Assembly (NCBI RefSeq): GCF_018310535.1
Contig: NZ_CP074102.1
Coordinates: 6,014,001 to 6,078,000 of the forward strand
DNA from: Streptomyces mirabilis
GTDB taxonomy: Bacteria; Actinomycetota; Actinomycetes; Streptomycetales; Streptomycetaceae
DNA length: 64,000 nucleotides
Direction: 5' to 3'
Positions 17,865-26,837 of this stretch are shown one piece after another; position 1 is the first letter of the stretch, and every line of letters starts with the position of its first letter. Under the pieces are notes generated by a model. That model saw only the letters and a program-made list of their open reading frames with translations, was not told the DNA's origin and made no database searches. The position numbers and the translations under genes are program-made.

Positions 17865-18811
17865 GCAGCGCCACGAGCACGGTCGCCGCCACCACCCTGC
17901 GCCCCCGCGCGACCACCGCCGCCGACTCCGCCCGGCTGCGCTGGAGCCGTCGCTTCCAGCACGGCGGCTGGTTCGTCGCTCCGTTCTTCGTCCTGTACGG
18001 GCTCTTCGTGCTGCTGCCGGTGGTCCGCGGCCTCTACCTCAGTTTCACCGACGCCAACATCTCCGGCGACCACACCAACTTCGTCGGCCTCGCCAACTAC
18101 CGCGAGGCCCTCAAGGACGACCTGGTGTGGAACTCGCTGTGGCACAGCGTCCAGTTCACCCTGTACGTCGTCCCGTGCATCGTCGTCGTGGCCCTGCTGA
18201 TGGCGCTGATCGCCCACCACACCGTGCACTTCAAGTGGCTGTGGCGGCTGTGCTTCTTCGCACCGTTCCTGCTGCCCTCGGCCGTCATCGGCAACCTGTG
18301 GTGGTGGCTGTTCCAGCCCACCAACGGCATGGTCAACCACGTCCTCGGCCTCACCACGCCCTGGCTCACCCAGAAGTCCACGGCCCTGCTCGCCGTCGTC
18401 GTCGCGACCCTGTGGTGGACGGTCGGGTTCTCCTTCCTCCTCTTCCTCGCCGCCCTGCAGAACATCCCCCAACACCTCTACGAGGCGGCCGAGCTGGACG
18501 GCGCGAACGCCTTCCAGCGCATGCTCCACATCACCGTGCCGAACCTGCGCAACATCACCGGCCTCGTCATCGCGCTGCAGATCCTGGCCTCGCTCCAGGT
18601 CTTCGACCAGGCGGTGGTCATGTACCAGTTCGGCCCGGGGCCGGAGGAATCGACCCGCACCTTCGTCCAGTACACCCTCGAACAGGGCTTCACGAGCTAC
18701 CGCGTGGGCTACGCCTCCGCGATCTCCTTCGTCCTGTTCCTCATCATCGCCGCCGTCGCCCTCGGGCGGATGTGGCTGCTCCGCAGCCGAGAGGAGGGCA
18801 TCTCCCGATGA
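17861..18811 (+). CDS. sugar ABC transporter permease (MalF-like)
   Basis: 316 residues, six hydrophobic helices after a basic N-terminus (first helix WFVAPFFVLYGLFVLLPVVRG). The EAA loop, which docks the ATPase, reads EAAELDGANAFQRMLHITVP. It pairs with the permease downstream to form the membrane channel. The ATG at 17861 overlaps the binding-protein TGA, and the C-terminus overlaps the next start, both by four bases. Confidence 0.9.
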   Translation: MSSATSTVAATTLRPRATTAADSARLRWSRRFQHGGWFVAPFFVLYGLFVLLPVVRGLYLSFTDANISGDHTNFVGLANYREALKDDLVWNSLWHSVQFTLYVVPCIVVVALLMALIAHHTVHFKWLWRLCFFAPFLLPSAVIGNLWWWLFQPTNGMVNHVLGLTTPWLTQKSTALLAVVVATLWWTVGFSFLLFLAALQNIPQHLYEAAELDGANAFQRMLHITVPNLRNITGLVIALQILASLQVFDQAVVMYQFGPGPEESTRTFVQYTLEQGFTSYRVGYASAISFVLFLIIAAVALGRMWLLRSREEGISR

Positions 18812-19665
18812 CCACGCCGTCTCCCACCCTCCGTAAGCCCCGCAGCACCTGGACGCCCGCGCAGATCGCCCTGACGGTCGTCGCCCTCGCCCTGTCCGTG
18901 ATCTGGATGGCGCCGCTGGCGTGGGCCCTGTCCACCTCGCTCAAGACCCCGGCCGAATCGGTGGCCTCGCCGCACTGGATCCCCAAGGACTTCACCCTCG
19001 ACTCCTGGCGGAAGGTCTTCGAGGCCGGCAACATCCCCAACTGGTTCGTGAACTCGCTGGTCGTGTCGGTCTGCGTCACCTTCATTGTGCTGCTGGTCGC
19101 CTCCCTCGCCGGATACGGCTTCGCCCGCACCGAGTTCCGCGGCAAGTCCGTCCTGATGGCCGTGACGATGGCGGGCCTGATGTTCTCCCCGGCGATCCTC
19201 GGCGTCCCGCTCTTCACCACCGTGCAGTCGCTCGGCATGGTCGACACCTACTGGGGCATGATCCTGCCGCAGTGCGCCCCCGCCGCGATGGTCTACATCC
19301 TCTACAAGTTCTTCCAGTCGCTGCCCCGCGAGCTGGAGGAGGCGGCGTTCATCGACGGCGCGGGCCGCTGGCGGATCTTCTTCACCCTCGTCCTGCCGCT
19401 CTCGAAGCCCTCGCTGTCGGCCGTCGGGATCTTCACCTTCATCGCCTCGTGGAACAACTTCCTGTGGCCCTACATGGTGACCAACAACCCCGACCTGATG
19501 ACCATGCCGAACGGCATCGCCACCGTGCAGAACGCCTTCGGCATCGTCTGGCCACAGCTCATGGCGGGCGGCCTGATCGCGGGACTCCCGCTGATCGTCG
19601 TGTTCGTCTTCTTCCAGAGCCAGATCGTGCGGGGCGTGGCCCACACGGGTCTGGCCGGCCAGTAA
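18808..19665 (+). CDS. sugar ABC transporter permease (MalG-like)
   Basis: 285 residues with six membrane helices beginning with IALTVVALALSVIWMAPLAW. The EAA motif is EEAAFIDGAGRWRIFFTLVL. It is the second half of the heterodimeric channel. The start at 18808 overlaps the previous TGA; its stop is 21 bases before the TTG of the arabinanase gene. Confidence 0.9.
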   Translation: MTTPSPTLRKPRSTWTPAQIALTVVALALSVIWMAPLAWALSTSLKTPAESVASPHWIPKDFTLDSWRKVFEAGNIPNWFVNSLVVSVCVTFIVLLVASLAGYGFARTEFRGKSVLMAVTMAGLMFSPAILGVPLFTTVQSLGMVDTYWGMILPQCAPAAMVYILYKFFQSLPRELEEAAFIDGAGRWRIFFTLVLPLSKPSLSAVGIFTFIASWNNFLWPYMVTNNPDLMTMPNGIATVQNAFGIVWPQLMAGGLIAGLPLIVVFVFFQSQIVRGVAHTGLAGQ

Positions 19666-19686
19666 CAGCCACGAGGAGAATGTGAG

Positions 19687-20655
19687 TTGAAGCGCCACAG
19701 ACTCGCCGCGCTGATCGCCGCGGCCACCATCGCCCTGCTCCCGTCCACCGCGTCGGCCGACGTCACCTACCCCGACCCCCTCCCGCTCACCGGCCAGCAG
19801 ATCATCCACGACCCCACGGTCATCCACCTCAAGAACGGCCGCTACGTCGCCTACTCCACCGGCGGCGTCATCGGCGCCCGCCTCTCCACCGACCTCCGCC
19901 ACTGGGACGACGCGGGCAACGCCTTCACCACGCCCCCGGCCTGGTGGTACGACTACAACTCCACCGCCGATCCCTGGGCCCCCGACCTGTCCTACCGCGA
20001 CGGCCGGTACTGGCTCTACTACGCCGTCTCCTCCTGGGGCACCAACCACTCCGCGATAGGCGTGGCCACGTCGAAGACGGGCATGCCCGGCACCTGGACC
20101 GACCACGGAGCCGCGTTCACCTCGGGGACCACCGACGCCTGGAACGCCATCGACCCGGCGGTGATCCGGGCCGACGGCAAGCTGTGGATGGCGTTCGGCT
20201 CGTACTGGACGGGCATCCGCATGGTCGAACTGGACCCGAGCACCGGCAAGGCGATCGCAGACACGCCCGTGGAGCACCTGGCCACCCGCCCGGACGCCCC
20301 GTACGCGGTAGAGGGGCCGTACATCGTCGAACACGGCCGTTACTACTACCTCTTCGCCTCCTACGACGCCTGCTGCGCGGGCGTGAACTCCACCTACAAG
20401 ATCCGGGTGGGCAGATCGACGTCGGTGACCGGCCCCTACGCGGACAGCACGGGCAAGCCGATGCTGGAGGGCGGCGGAGACCTGTTCCTGGCCGGACACG
20501 GCAGGTACATCGGCACCGGAGGCGAGTCGGTCTTCCACGACCGAGGCCAGGACTGGCTGGCGTACCACTACTACGACGCCGATGACTCGGGCACGCCCAA
20601 GCTGGGGCTGAACAGGCTCAGCTGGACCAAAGACGGCTGGCCCAGTTTGGGCTAG
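19687..20655 (+). CDS. secreted GH43 endo-1,5-alpha-L-arabinanase
   Basis: 322 residues with a Sec signal peptide (ending near ASA, about residue 24). The five-bladed GH43 fold shows its three acidic residues: D42 (IIHDPTVI), D156 (AIDPAVI) and E209 (VEGPYIV). Such enzymes cut linear arabinan outside the cell. The start is TTG, chosen for the GAGGAG site at about 19673-19678 with 8-base spacing; the GTG just before it is out of frame. It follows the importer in the same operon, so products of cleavage are probably the importer's cargo. Confidence 0.88.
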   Translation: MKRHRLAALIAAATIALLPSTASADVTYPDPLPLTGQQIIHDPTVIHLKNGRYVAYSTGGVIGARLSTDLRHWDDAGNAFTTPPAWWYDYNSTADPWAPDLSYRDGRYWLYYAVSSWGTNHSAIGVATSKTGMPGTWTDHGAAFTSGTTDAWNAIDPAVIRADGKLWMAFGSYWTGIRMVELDPSTGKAIADTPVEHLATRPDAPYAVEGPYIVEHGRYYYLFASYDACCAGVNSTYKIRVGRSTSVTGPYADSTGKPMLEGGGDLFLAGHGRYIGTGGESVFHDRGQDWLAYHYYDADDSGTPKLGLNRLSWTKDGWPSLG

Positions 20656-20690
20656 GGGCGCGGGGAACTGCGCGACCAGCCCCCGAACCC
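20656..20690. repeat. half copy of the GCGGGGAACTGCGCG dispersed repeat
   Basis: GGGGCGCGGGGAACTGCGCG begins immediately after the arabinanase stop codon and continues to GCGACCAGCCCCC. The same core occurs at 52519-52533 and, inverted, at 52466, 58541 and 58631. Here only one arm is present. Confidence 0.7.
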
Positions 20691-20721
20691 GCAGCCAAAT
20701 CCGAACCCCCGAAAGGAAAAC

Positions 20722-22239
20722 ATGCGTACCGCCCGCTTCGCCCTGGACCCCGCCTTCACCGTCGGCGAGGTCAACCCCCGCCTCTTCGGCTCCTTTGTCG
20801 AACACCTCGGCCGCTGCGTCTACACCGGCATCTACGAACCCGACCACCCCACCGCCGACGCCGAAGGCCTCCGCACCGACGTACTGGAACTGGTCCGCGA
20901 ACTGGGCGTCACCACCATCCGCTACCCCGGCGGCAACTTCGTCTCCGCCTACAACTGGGAGGACGGGGTGGGCCCCGCTGAGGAACGGCCCCGCCGCCTC
21001 GACCTCGCCTGGCGCTCCACCGAGACCAACCGCTTCGGCCTGTCCGAGTACATCGCGTTCCTGAAGAAGATCGGTCCCCAGGCCGAGCCGATGATGGCGA
21101 TCAACCTCGGCACGCGCGGGGTCGCCGAGGCTCTGGAGCTCCAGGAGTACGCCAACCACCCAGGCGGGACGGCTCGTTCGGACCTGCGGGTGGCACACGG
21201 CGACAAGGAGCCGTTCGGCATCGGCCTGTGGTGTCTGGGCAACGAGATGGACGGGCCCTGGCAGACCGGCCACAAGACGGCGGAGGAGTACGGCCGTCTC
21301 GCCGCCGAGACCGCCCGCGCGATGCGCCAGATCGAGCCGGACCTCGAACTCGTCGCGTGCGGATCGTCGGGACAGAGCATGGACACGTTCGCCGCATGGG
21401 AGGCGACGGTGCTGGCGGAGACGTACGACCTCGTCGACCACATCTCCCTGCACGCCTACTACGAGGAGACCGACGGCGACCGAGACTCCTTCCTCGCCTC
21501 CGCCGTCGACACCGAGTCCTTCATCGAGAACGTGGTGGCGACCTGCGACCACGTGGGCGCCCGGCTGAAGTCCAAGAAGAAGATCAACCTCTCCTTCGAC
21601 GAGTGGAACGTCTGGTACCAGAGCCGGCCGAACCCGCATCCGGTCGAGGACTGGCAGGAGGCCCCGCGCATCCTGGAGGACGTCTACACCGTCACGGACG
21701 CGGTCGTCTTCGGCTCCCTGCTGATCGCGCTGCTGCGGCACGCGGACCGGGTGACCGTCGCCTGTCTGGCCCAGCTCGTCAACGTCATCGCGCCGATCAT
21801 GACGGAGCCGGGCGGCGCGGCCTGGCGGCAGACGACGTTCTTCCCGTTCGCGCAGGCGGCGAAGTACGGGCGCGGGGAGGTCCTCGACGTCCGCGCGGTG
21901 TCGCCGACGCACGAGACGAAGAAGTACGGCGAGGTCGACCTGCTGCACGCCACCGCCGTGCGTGCCGACGACGGCTCGGTCACCGTCTTCGCGGTCAACC
22001 GCAGCCAGACCGAGCCGCTGCCGCTCGAAGTAGCCCTGAACCGGCTGGGGTTGACGGCGGTCGTCGAGCACAGTGCGATCGCCGACGCCGACCCCGACGC
22101 CCGCAACACCCTTGAGGACCAGGAACGGGTCACCCCGCACCCCGTCGAGGGCACCACCCTCCAGGACGACGGCACCCTGACCACCGTCCTGGAGCCGCTG
22201 TCCTGGAACGTGATCCGGCTGAGCCAGGATCTGTCCTAG
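20722..22239 (+). CDS. abfA: GH51 alpha-L-arabinofuranosidase (intracellular)
   Basis: 505 residues, full length for GH51, with no signal peptide. The acid/base is E175 in CLGNEMDGPW and the nucleophile E294 in FDEWNVW; the N-terminal barrel has RYPGGNFVSAYNWEDG and a C-terminal beta domain follows. It releases L-arabinose from imported arabino-oligosaccharides in the cytosol. A GAAAGGA-type site precedes the ATG by about 7 bases. It ends in a CTAG that is also the stop of the convergent GH35 gene. Confidence 0.93.
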   Translation: MRTARFALDPAFTVGEVNPRLFGSFVEHLGRCVYTGIYEPDHPTADAEGLRTDVLELVRELGVTTIRYPGGNFVSAYNWEDGVGPAEERPRRLDLAWRSTETNRFGLSEYIAFLKKIGPQAEPMMAINLGTRGVAEALELQEYANHPGGTARSDLRVAHGDKEPFGIGLWCLGNEMDGPWQTGHKTAEEYGRLAAETARAMRQIEPDLELVACGSSGQSMDTFAAWEATVLAETYDLVDHISLHAYYEETDGDRDSFLASAVDTESFIENVVATCDHVGARLKSKKKINLSFDEWNVWYQSRPNPHPVEDWQEAPRILEDVYTVTDAVVFGSLLIALLRHADRVTVACLAQLVNVIAPIMTEPGGAAWRQTTFFPFAQAAKYGRGEVLDVRAVSPTHETKKYGEVDLLHATAVRADDGSVTVFAVNRSQTEPLPLEVALNRLGLTAVVEHSAIADADPDARNTLEDQERVTPHPVEGTTLQDDGTLTTVLEPLSWNVIRLSQDLS

Positions 22240-25214
22240 AGGGCGTGCGCGCGGCCGGGGGAGTCCACCGGTGCCACCGGTACCCCTCCGGCCGCGCTGC
22301 CCATCAGCGTCAGCTTCACCTCGCCCGGACCGGCCGGGGTGGTGCCGTCGGACAGTACGGCGAGGGCCAGGGTGTTGGCGCCCCGGGTGCGCAGGACACC
22401 GTTGGGCAGGACGAAGGTGTGTTGGGGGCCGACGTCGTTGATGTACTGGCCCATGTTCCAGCCGTTCAGGAAGATCTGGACTCGGTAGGCGCGGGCCGGG
22501 TCGTCGGTGAGGGTGAGCCCGATCGAGGCGTCCACGCCCCGGTCGACCGCCAGCCGGAACCCGGTGCGGTACCAGGCGACTCCCTGCCCGTGCGCCGCCC
22601 GCGGGAGGTCCACGACCTTCCAGCCGCTGTCGGCGAACTCCGGCAGATGCCAGCCCTGCCGTTCCCCGTACAGCCCGCCGTGGTTGAGCGGTCCCCGCAC
22701 CGGGTCGGGCGCCGCCTGGCCCTGGATCCGCCAGGAGACGGCCGGGCTCGCCCCCGCGAACGTCACCGCCGTGAGGCCCCGCGCGGCCTTGTGCGTGTCC
22801 TTCGCCGCGCCGTCCTCGTCGTGCTGCATCCGGCGGACGAGGACGGAGAGGACATGCGGTCCGTTCGCATACCGCACGGGGAAGGTGGCCGTGGCCGCCC
22901 AAGTGCCTTGCCGGACCGTCGACTTGTCCGGCACCGGCATCCGGTGCGTGCCCAGCGGCTTCCCGTCCAGCCACGCCATCAGCAGCCCCTGTGTGCCCGT
23001 GACGTACGAGAGGGACACCGACTCGGCGACGCCCACGTCCGTGAAGCGCCCCCGGTACCAGACGTCTCCGTAGTGGAAGCCGTAGTCGTCGGCGAAGAGG
23101 ACGGGCTGCCCGGCCGGTACGGGGGTGGTGCTGTACGAGGAGGTCCTGTCCGCGACCTTCCAGGCGGAGTCGTCGAACTCGGCCGCCGACTCGGGGTTCT
23201 CGGTGTGGAAGCGCCAGTTGCCCAGTTCGGGAAGGTGGACGGCCGCGACCCCCGGCAACCGCTGCTCGGCCCGCAGACTCCCGGAGGTGGTCGCCCGTGC
23301 GTTCAACGTGACCTGGTTCCACGCCACTTCACTCATCCCGCGCGGCCCCCACACCTCCAGGTCGGCCGCCTCGACCGTGTCCCCCGTGAGATGGACGGTC
23401 GTGTCGCGCAGGGCGGCGGTGCGCAGGAGCGCCGGGCCGTATGCGAGCACGGGCCCCGACGGGGTGTCGTAGCGCCACAGCCGTACGGACGTCTCGTCGT
23501 CGGCGAGCAACAGGAGGAGGGGGGCTTCCGTGCCGCCGCCCTCCACCAACACCCGGGTCAGACCGCCGAGTTCGGAGTCGACGCGCAGCGCGCCGGACGT
23601 GTACGCGTGGTCGGCCTTTCCCTCCAGCACGGTGACCGTGGGCTCGCTCGCGCACTCGAGGGCCGTCTGTGTCGGCTCCCCCTTCCGCCCCGTGAACACG
23701 GCGATGTCCTGCCGTCCGGCGGTGAGCCACAGCATCGGCTGGGCGTTGGAGTACCTCAGCGTCCGCCGCCCGAGCGGGAGACCGGTGGCGAGCAGCCGGG
23801 CGTCGAGGCCGGGGACCGGTACCGGAACGCTCACCCCGGCGAGGGGGACGGCGGCGAGGACGTCGTCGGTCCGGTCGTTGCGCAGGATGTGGAAGTGCGC
23901 CTTGGTGTCCGGGTTGACCAGGTGGTACGCCGTGATCCCGGCGTCCGCCCCCGACGCGCCGCCACGCGCGCCGACCTGGACGTCGGGTGCCCGGTCCAGC
24001 TTGGCGAGGTCGGGCACGGAGTGCAGGAGCTGCCCGAGCTGGTGCATCGGGACCAGCTTCGGGGTGGGCCTGCGGGCCTCGTCGAGGGCCGCCCCGTAGT
24101 CGTACGAGGTGTAGACGACCGGCGCGGGCAGCCAGCCCCAGGAGGTCCCCCCGAACGTCATGTAGACGTTGTGGATCTTGATGCCGTTGGCGAGGTTGGT
24201 GAGGTAGAAACGCCGCTCGTACGCCGCGTCACGCGTTCGCGCCGACTCCGCGTACCCCTTGCCGCCGAACTCCACCCCGCCCCACGGGTCGAACCAGCCG
24301 CCCCCGAACTCGGCCAGCAGCCCAGGGGTTTCGGGACTCGCCGTCGAACCGCCCTTCGTACCGCCGATGCCGTAGTAGCCCCAGTCGGGCGGCGGCGCGA
24401 AGGGCGACGGATAGCCGTCGAAGCCGTACAGATAACGGCCCGTCTCGCCGCCCGTGTCGAACGTTCCCGGCGCCCAGTACCCGTTGCGCCCCTTGTCGTT
24501 GTGGAAGAGCGGCACGTCGATGCCGTCGGCGCGGACCTTGGCGTAGAGATGGGCCATGTAGTCGAGCCCGCGGGGGCTGGTGACGTTGTTCGCGTACTCG
24601 TTCTCCAGCTGGTAGAGGACGATCGTGCCGCCGCCGTGGGTGTAGAGGTGCCGGGCCGCGATCCGGTTCACGGCGGTCAGCCACTCGTCGACGTACGACA
24701 GATAGGTCGGGTCGGAGGTGCGGGCGGTGCCCCGGGTGGCGGTCAGCCAGCCGGGGAAGCCGCCCGCGTCGACCTCGGCGTTGATGTACGGGCCGGGCCG
24801 CAGGATCACGTACAGGCCGGTCTCGGCGGCCGTGCGCAGGAACAGGTCGAGGTCGCGGACGCCGGTGAAGTCGTACTGTCCGGGCGCGGGGGAGTGGTAG
24901 TTCCAGGAGACGTAGACGCTGATGGTGTTGTAGCCGTGGGCGCGCAGCTTCTCCAGGACGTCCCGCCAGAGGGAGGGGCTCGGCAGCCGGAAGGGGTGGA
25001 CCTCGCCGGACCACAGGACGACCCGCCTGCCGTCGACCAGCATCGAGTACGTGTCGAAGCCCACGGTGTGGCGAGTGCCGTCCGCGCCGGGCGGCTCCGG
25101 TGCCGGGCCGGTGGGGGCGGTCGCGTGGGCGGATGCGCCGTCGCTCCCGCTGAGCGTGAGGCCGAGCGCGGTGGTGCCGGCGAGTGCGCTGAAGGTACGT
25201 CTGCTCAACACCAT
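22236..25214 (-). CDS. secreted GH35 beta-galactosidase
   Basis: 992 residues. A Tat-like signal (SRRTFSALAGTTALGLTLSG) is followed by a GH35 barrel with EVHPFRLPSPSLWRDVLEKL, the acid/base E206 in QLENEYANN and the nucleophile E303 in LLAEFGGGWFDPW, then beta-sandwich jelly-roll domains (YRGRF and WYRTGFRL regions) in the C-terminal half. It would remove terminal galactose from plant arabinogalactan or galactan outside the cell. ATG 25214 is chosen because it starts the signal; the upstream open frame to 25463 is repeat-derived. It converges with the GH51 gene. Confidence 0.9.
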   Translation of the reverse strand: MVLSRRTFSALAGTTALGLTLSGSDGASAHATAPTGPAPEPPGADGTRHTVGFDTYSMLVDGRRVVLWSGEVHPFRLPSPSLWRDVLEKLRAHGYNTISVYVSWNYHSPAPGQYDFTGVRDLDLFLRTAAETGLYVILRPGPYINAEVDAGGFPGWLTATRGTARTSDPTYLSYVDEWLTAVNRIAARHLYTHGGGTIVLYQLENEYANNVTSPRGLDYMAHLYAKVRADGIDVPLFHNDKGRNGYWAPGTFDTGGETGRYLYGFDGYPSPFAPPPDWGYYGIGGTKGGSTASPETPGLLAEFGGGWFDPWGGVEFGGKGYAESARTRDAAYERRFYLTNLANGIKIHNVYMTFGGTSWGWLPAPVVYTSYDYGAALDEARRPTPKLVPMHQLGQLLHSVPDLAKLDRAPDVQVGARGGASGADAGITAYHLVNPDTKAHFHILRNDRTDDVLAAVPLAGVSVPVPVPGLDARLLATGLPLGRRTLRYSNAQPMLWLTAGRQDIAVFTGRKGEPTQTALECASEPTVTVLEGKADHAYTSGALRVDSELGGLTRVLVEGGGTEAPLLLLLADDETSVRLWRYDTPSGPVLAYGPALLRTAALRDTTVHLTGDTVEAADLEVWGPRGMSEVAWNQVTLNARATTSGSLRAEQRLPGVAAVHLPELGNWRFHTENPESAAEFDDSAWKVADRTSSYSTTPVPAGQPVLFADDYGFHYGDVWYRGRFTDVGVAESVSLSYVTGTQGLLMAWLDGKPLGTHRMPVPDKSTVRQGTWAATATFPVRYANGPHVLSVLVRRMQHDEDGAAKDTHKAARGLTAVTFAGASPAVSWRIQGQAAPDPVRGPLNHGGLYGERQGWHLPEFADSGWKVVDLPRAAHGQGVAWYRTGFRLAVDRGVDASIGLTLTDDPARAYRVQIFLNGWNMGQYINDVGPQHTFVLPNGVLRTRGANTLALAVLSDGTTPAGPGEVKLTLMGSAAGGVPVAPVDSPGRAHAL

Positions 25215-25239
25215 GCGGGGCCTTTCGGGGACAGCGGTG

Positions 25240-25280
25240 GGGGTCCCCCTGTTCGAGCGAAGCCGAGAACTTGGGGGAGG
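25240..25280. repeat. dispersed hairpin repeat upstream of the GH35 gene
   Basis: GGGTCCCCCTGTTCGAGCGA followed by AGCCGAGAACTTGGGGGAGG can fold with CCCCC/GGGGG and GTTC/GAAC arms. I recognise this as a common Streptomyces intergenic repeat. It lies 26-66 bases upstream of the GH35 start, in its probable 5' leader. Confidence 0.65.
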
Positions 25281-25501
25281 GTGCGGCCATTGTCCACAGC
25301 GGTGCGCCCCACCAAGGCCGTATGAGGATCCCGGCGCGGGCGGATTACGCGGTACGGCCGGTACGGGCGGTATGGGGGTCACGCCGGCGTTGATCGCGTT
25401 CCTCATCCCGCCCTCAGGCTCTCCTCGGTTTCGGCGCCTACCGTCACCTCCCGTCATGGCCACCGAACCGGTGGGAAAGCAGGGAGGACGGAACGGACCC
25501 C

Positions 25502-25947
25502 ATGCGCACGCTGATACTGCTCGCCCTCGCGGGCCTGGGCGCCCAGCTGGTCGACGGCAGCCTGGGGATGGCCTACGGCGTCACCTCGACGACGCTGCTG
25601 CTCGCCATGGGCACCAACCCGGCCGCGGCCTCGGCCACGGTCCACCTCTCCGAGATCGGCACCACGCTGATGTCCGGCGCCTCCCACTGGCGCTTCGGGA
25701 ACGTGGACTGGAAGGTGGTCGCGAAGATCGGCGTGCCGGGCGCGGTCGGTTCCTTCCTCGGCGCGACGGCCCTGTCGAAACGCTCCTGAAGAGCGACTGG
25801 GTCGGCGCGCCGGGGACCGTCGGCGCCCTGGTCTACGCCCTCCTGTACGCGCTGTGGGCCGGGGCGCTGACGTACTCGATCCGCGCGTACCGGAGGGAGA
25901 AGACGCAGGAGCCGGTGGCGGAGGACCGGCAGCCGGTGGCGGCCTGA
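25502..25947 (+). pseudogene. TSUP (TauE/SafE) family membrane transporter, internally deleted and frameshifted
   Basis: The first 95 codons (25502-25789) give a normal TSUP N-terminus (LAGLGAQLVDGSLGMAYGVT, GVPGAVGSFLGATALS) and then stop. The family's C-terminus continues in the +1 frame from about 25785 to the TGA at 25945-25947 (TLLKSDWVGAPGTVGALVYA, then RAYRREKTQ). A full protein would need roughly 150 more residues in between. The break lies near GCCCTGTCGAAACGCTCCTG. The N-terminal piece may still be translated, but transport function should be lost. Confidence 0.8.
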
Positions 25948-25968
25948 AGAACGGGCGGGGCGGGTGGG

Positions 25969-26676
25969 TCAGGAGGGCTTGGCCGCCGAGAGGGCGGTGA
26001 CCGTCACCTTGTCGTCGCACTCGGCGATGACACCGTCCGTCAGCGCGACCTGGTGCGCCCCGGCACTCGGGACACCCACCACCAGCGTCGGGTAGCTCGC
26101 GGGCGTGGCTCCGGACTTGCAGTAGCCGTCGGCCTCGCCCTGGACCTGCACGAACGTCAGCTTCGTCCACGCCTTCCCGCCCGGCGCGACCTTCACCGTG
26201 GACGCGCCCCCGGTCGTGGTCACCTTGAGCGGACGGTTCTTCTCGGGGGAACCGTTGCCCGCTCCCGCCACGGTCGGATACCCCTGGACCGTGCACGCCT
26301 TGCCGGACACGTTGGTGAACTCGACGATCGCCGCGCCGGTCCCGGTACCGTCCGGCCGCACCGCGGCCTGGTACATGGACGCCTTGAGATCCGACAGGCC
26401 GCAGGCCTTCGCACCGGTGGACGGAGTCGTGGCGTGCGTCGGGGAGCCGGTCGTGGCGGATGTGGCGGATGTGGCGGATGTGGCGGGGGTGGAGGGCGTG
26501 GAGGGGGAAGTGGGGCTGGAGGTGGAAGTGGACGCCGCCGGCTTGACCGGAGCGCCCGACGGCGAAGAGCCCGCCCCCGCCGGGCTCCCGCCCGGCTGAC
26601 ACGCGGTCATGAGCAGGGTGGCCGCCGAAGCGGTCACCATGGCCGTCGCGACTCTGCGGATACCGATGCCGTACAT
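25969..26676 (-). CDS. DUF4232 domain lipoprotein
   Basis: 235 residues. A lipoprotein signal with lipobox LMTAC (Cys about residue 26) is followed by a Ser/Thr/Pro/Ala-rich linker encoded in part by 9-base tandem repeats (GTGGCGGAT units near 26455-26481), then a DUF4232 beta domain (AAIVEFTNVSGKACTVQGYP). DUF4232 proteins are surface-exposed in actinomycetes with unknown role. It is monocistronic. Confidence 0.85.
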   Translation of the reverse strand: MYGIGIRRVATAMVTASAATLLMTACQPGGSPAGAGSSPSGAPVKPAASTSTSSPTSPSTPSTPATSATSATSATTGSPTHATTPSTGAKACGLSDLKASMYQAAVRPDGTGTGAAIVEFTNVSGKACTVQGYPTVAGAGNGSPEKNRPLKVTTTGGASTVKVAPGGKAWTKLTFVQVQGEADGYCKSGATPASYPTLVVGVPSAGAHQVALTDGVIAECDDKVTVTALSAAKPS

Positions 26677-26837
26677 GAAGTCCCCCGAAGTGGTTCAGGC
26701 GCCGGTCTCTCACCGACACTCGTCGCTTCAGAGCGCGTCATCGGCTTCCGGGGTTCACCTGCCGGGCTGTCTGTGACATGACGGTGACACAGCAGGTCCC
26801 ACTGTGCATTTCGGGGCAGCCCGACCGACTCGCCGAT

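Noticed and set aside
18709..23322. 1537-codon open frame on the minus strand across the importer, arabinanase and arabinofuranosidase genes
   Set aside because: It runs antisense to four well-supported genes, has Arg/Gly/His-rich composition and no domain. It is an effect of GC bias.
22245..25325. 1026-codon open frame on the plus strand opposite the GH35 gene
   Set aside because: The minus strand holds a full GH35 enzyme with catalytic residues; the plus frame has only low-complexity Arg/Gly/Val-rich sequence.
26452..26484. 9-base tandem repeats GTGGCGGAT
   Set aside because: They are in frame and encode the Ala/Thr/Ser linker of the DUF4232 lipoprotein.
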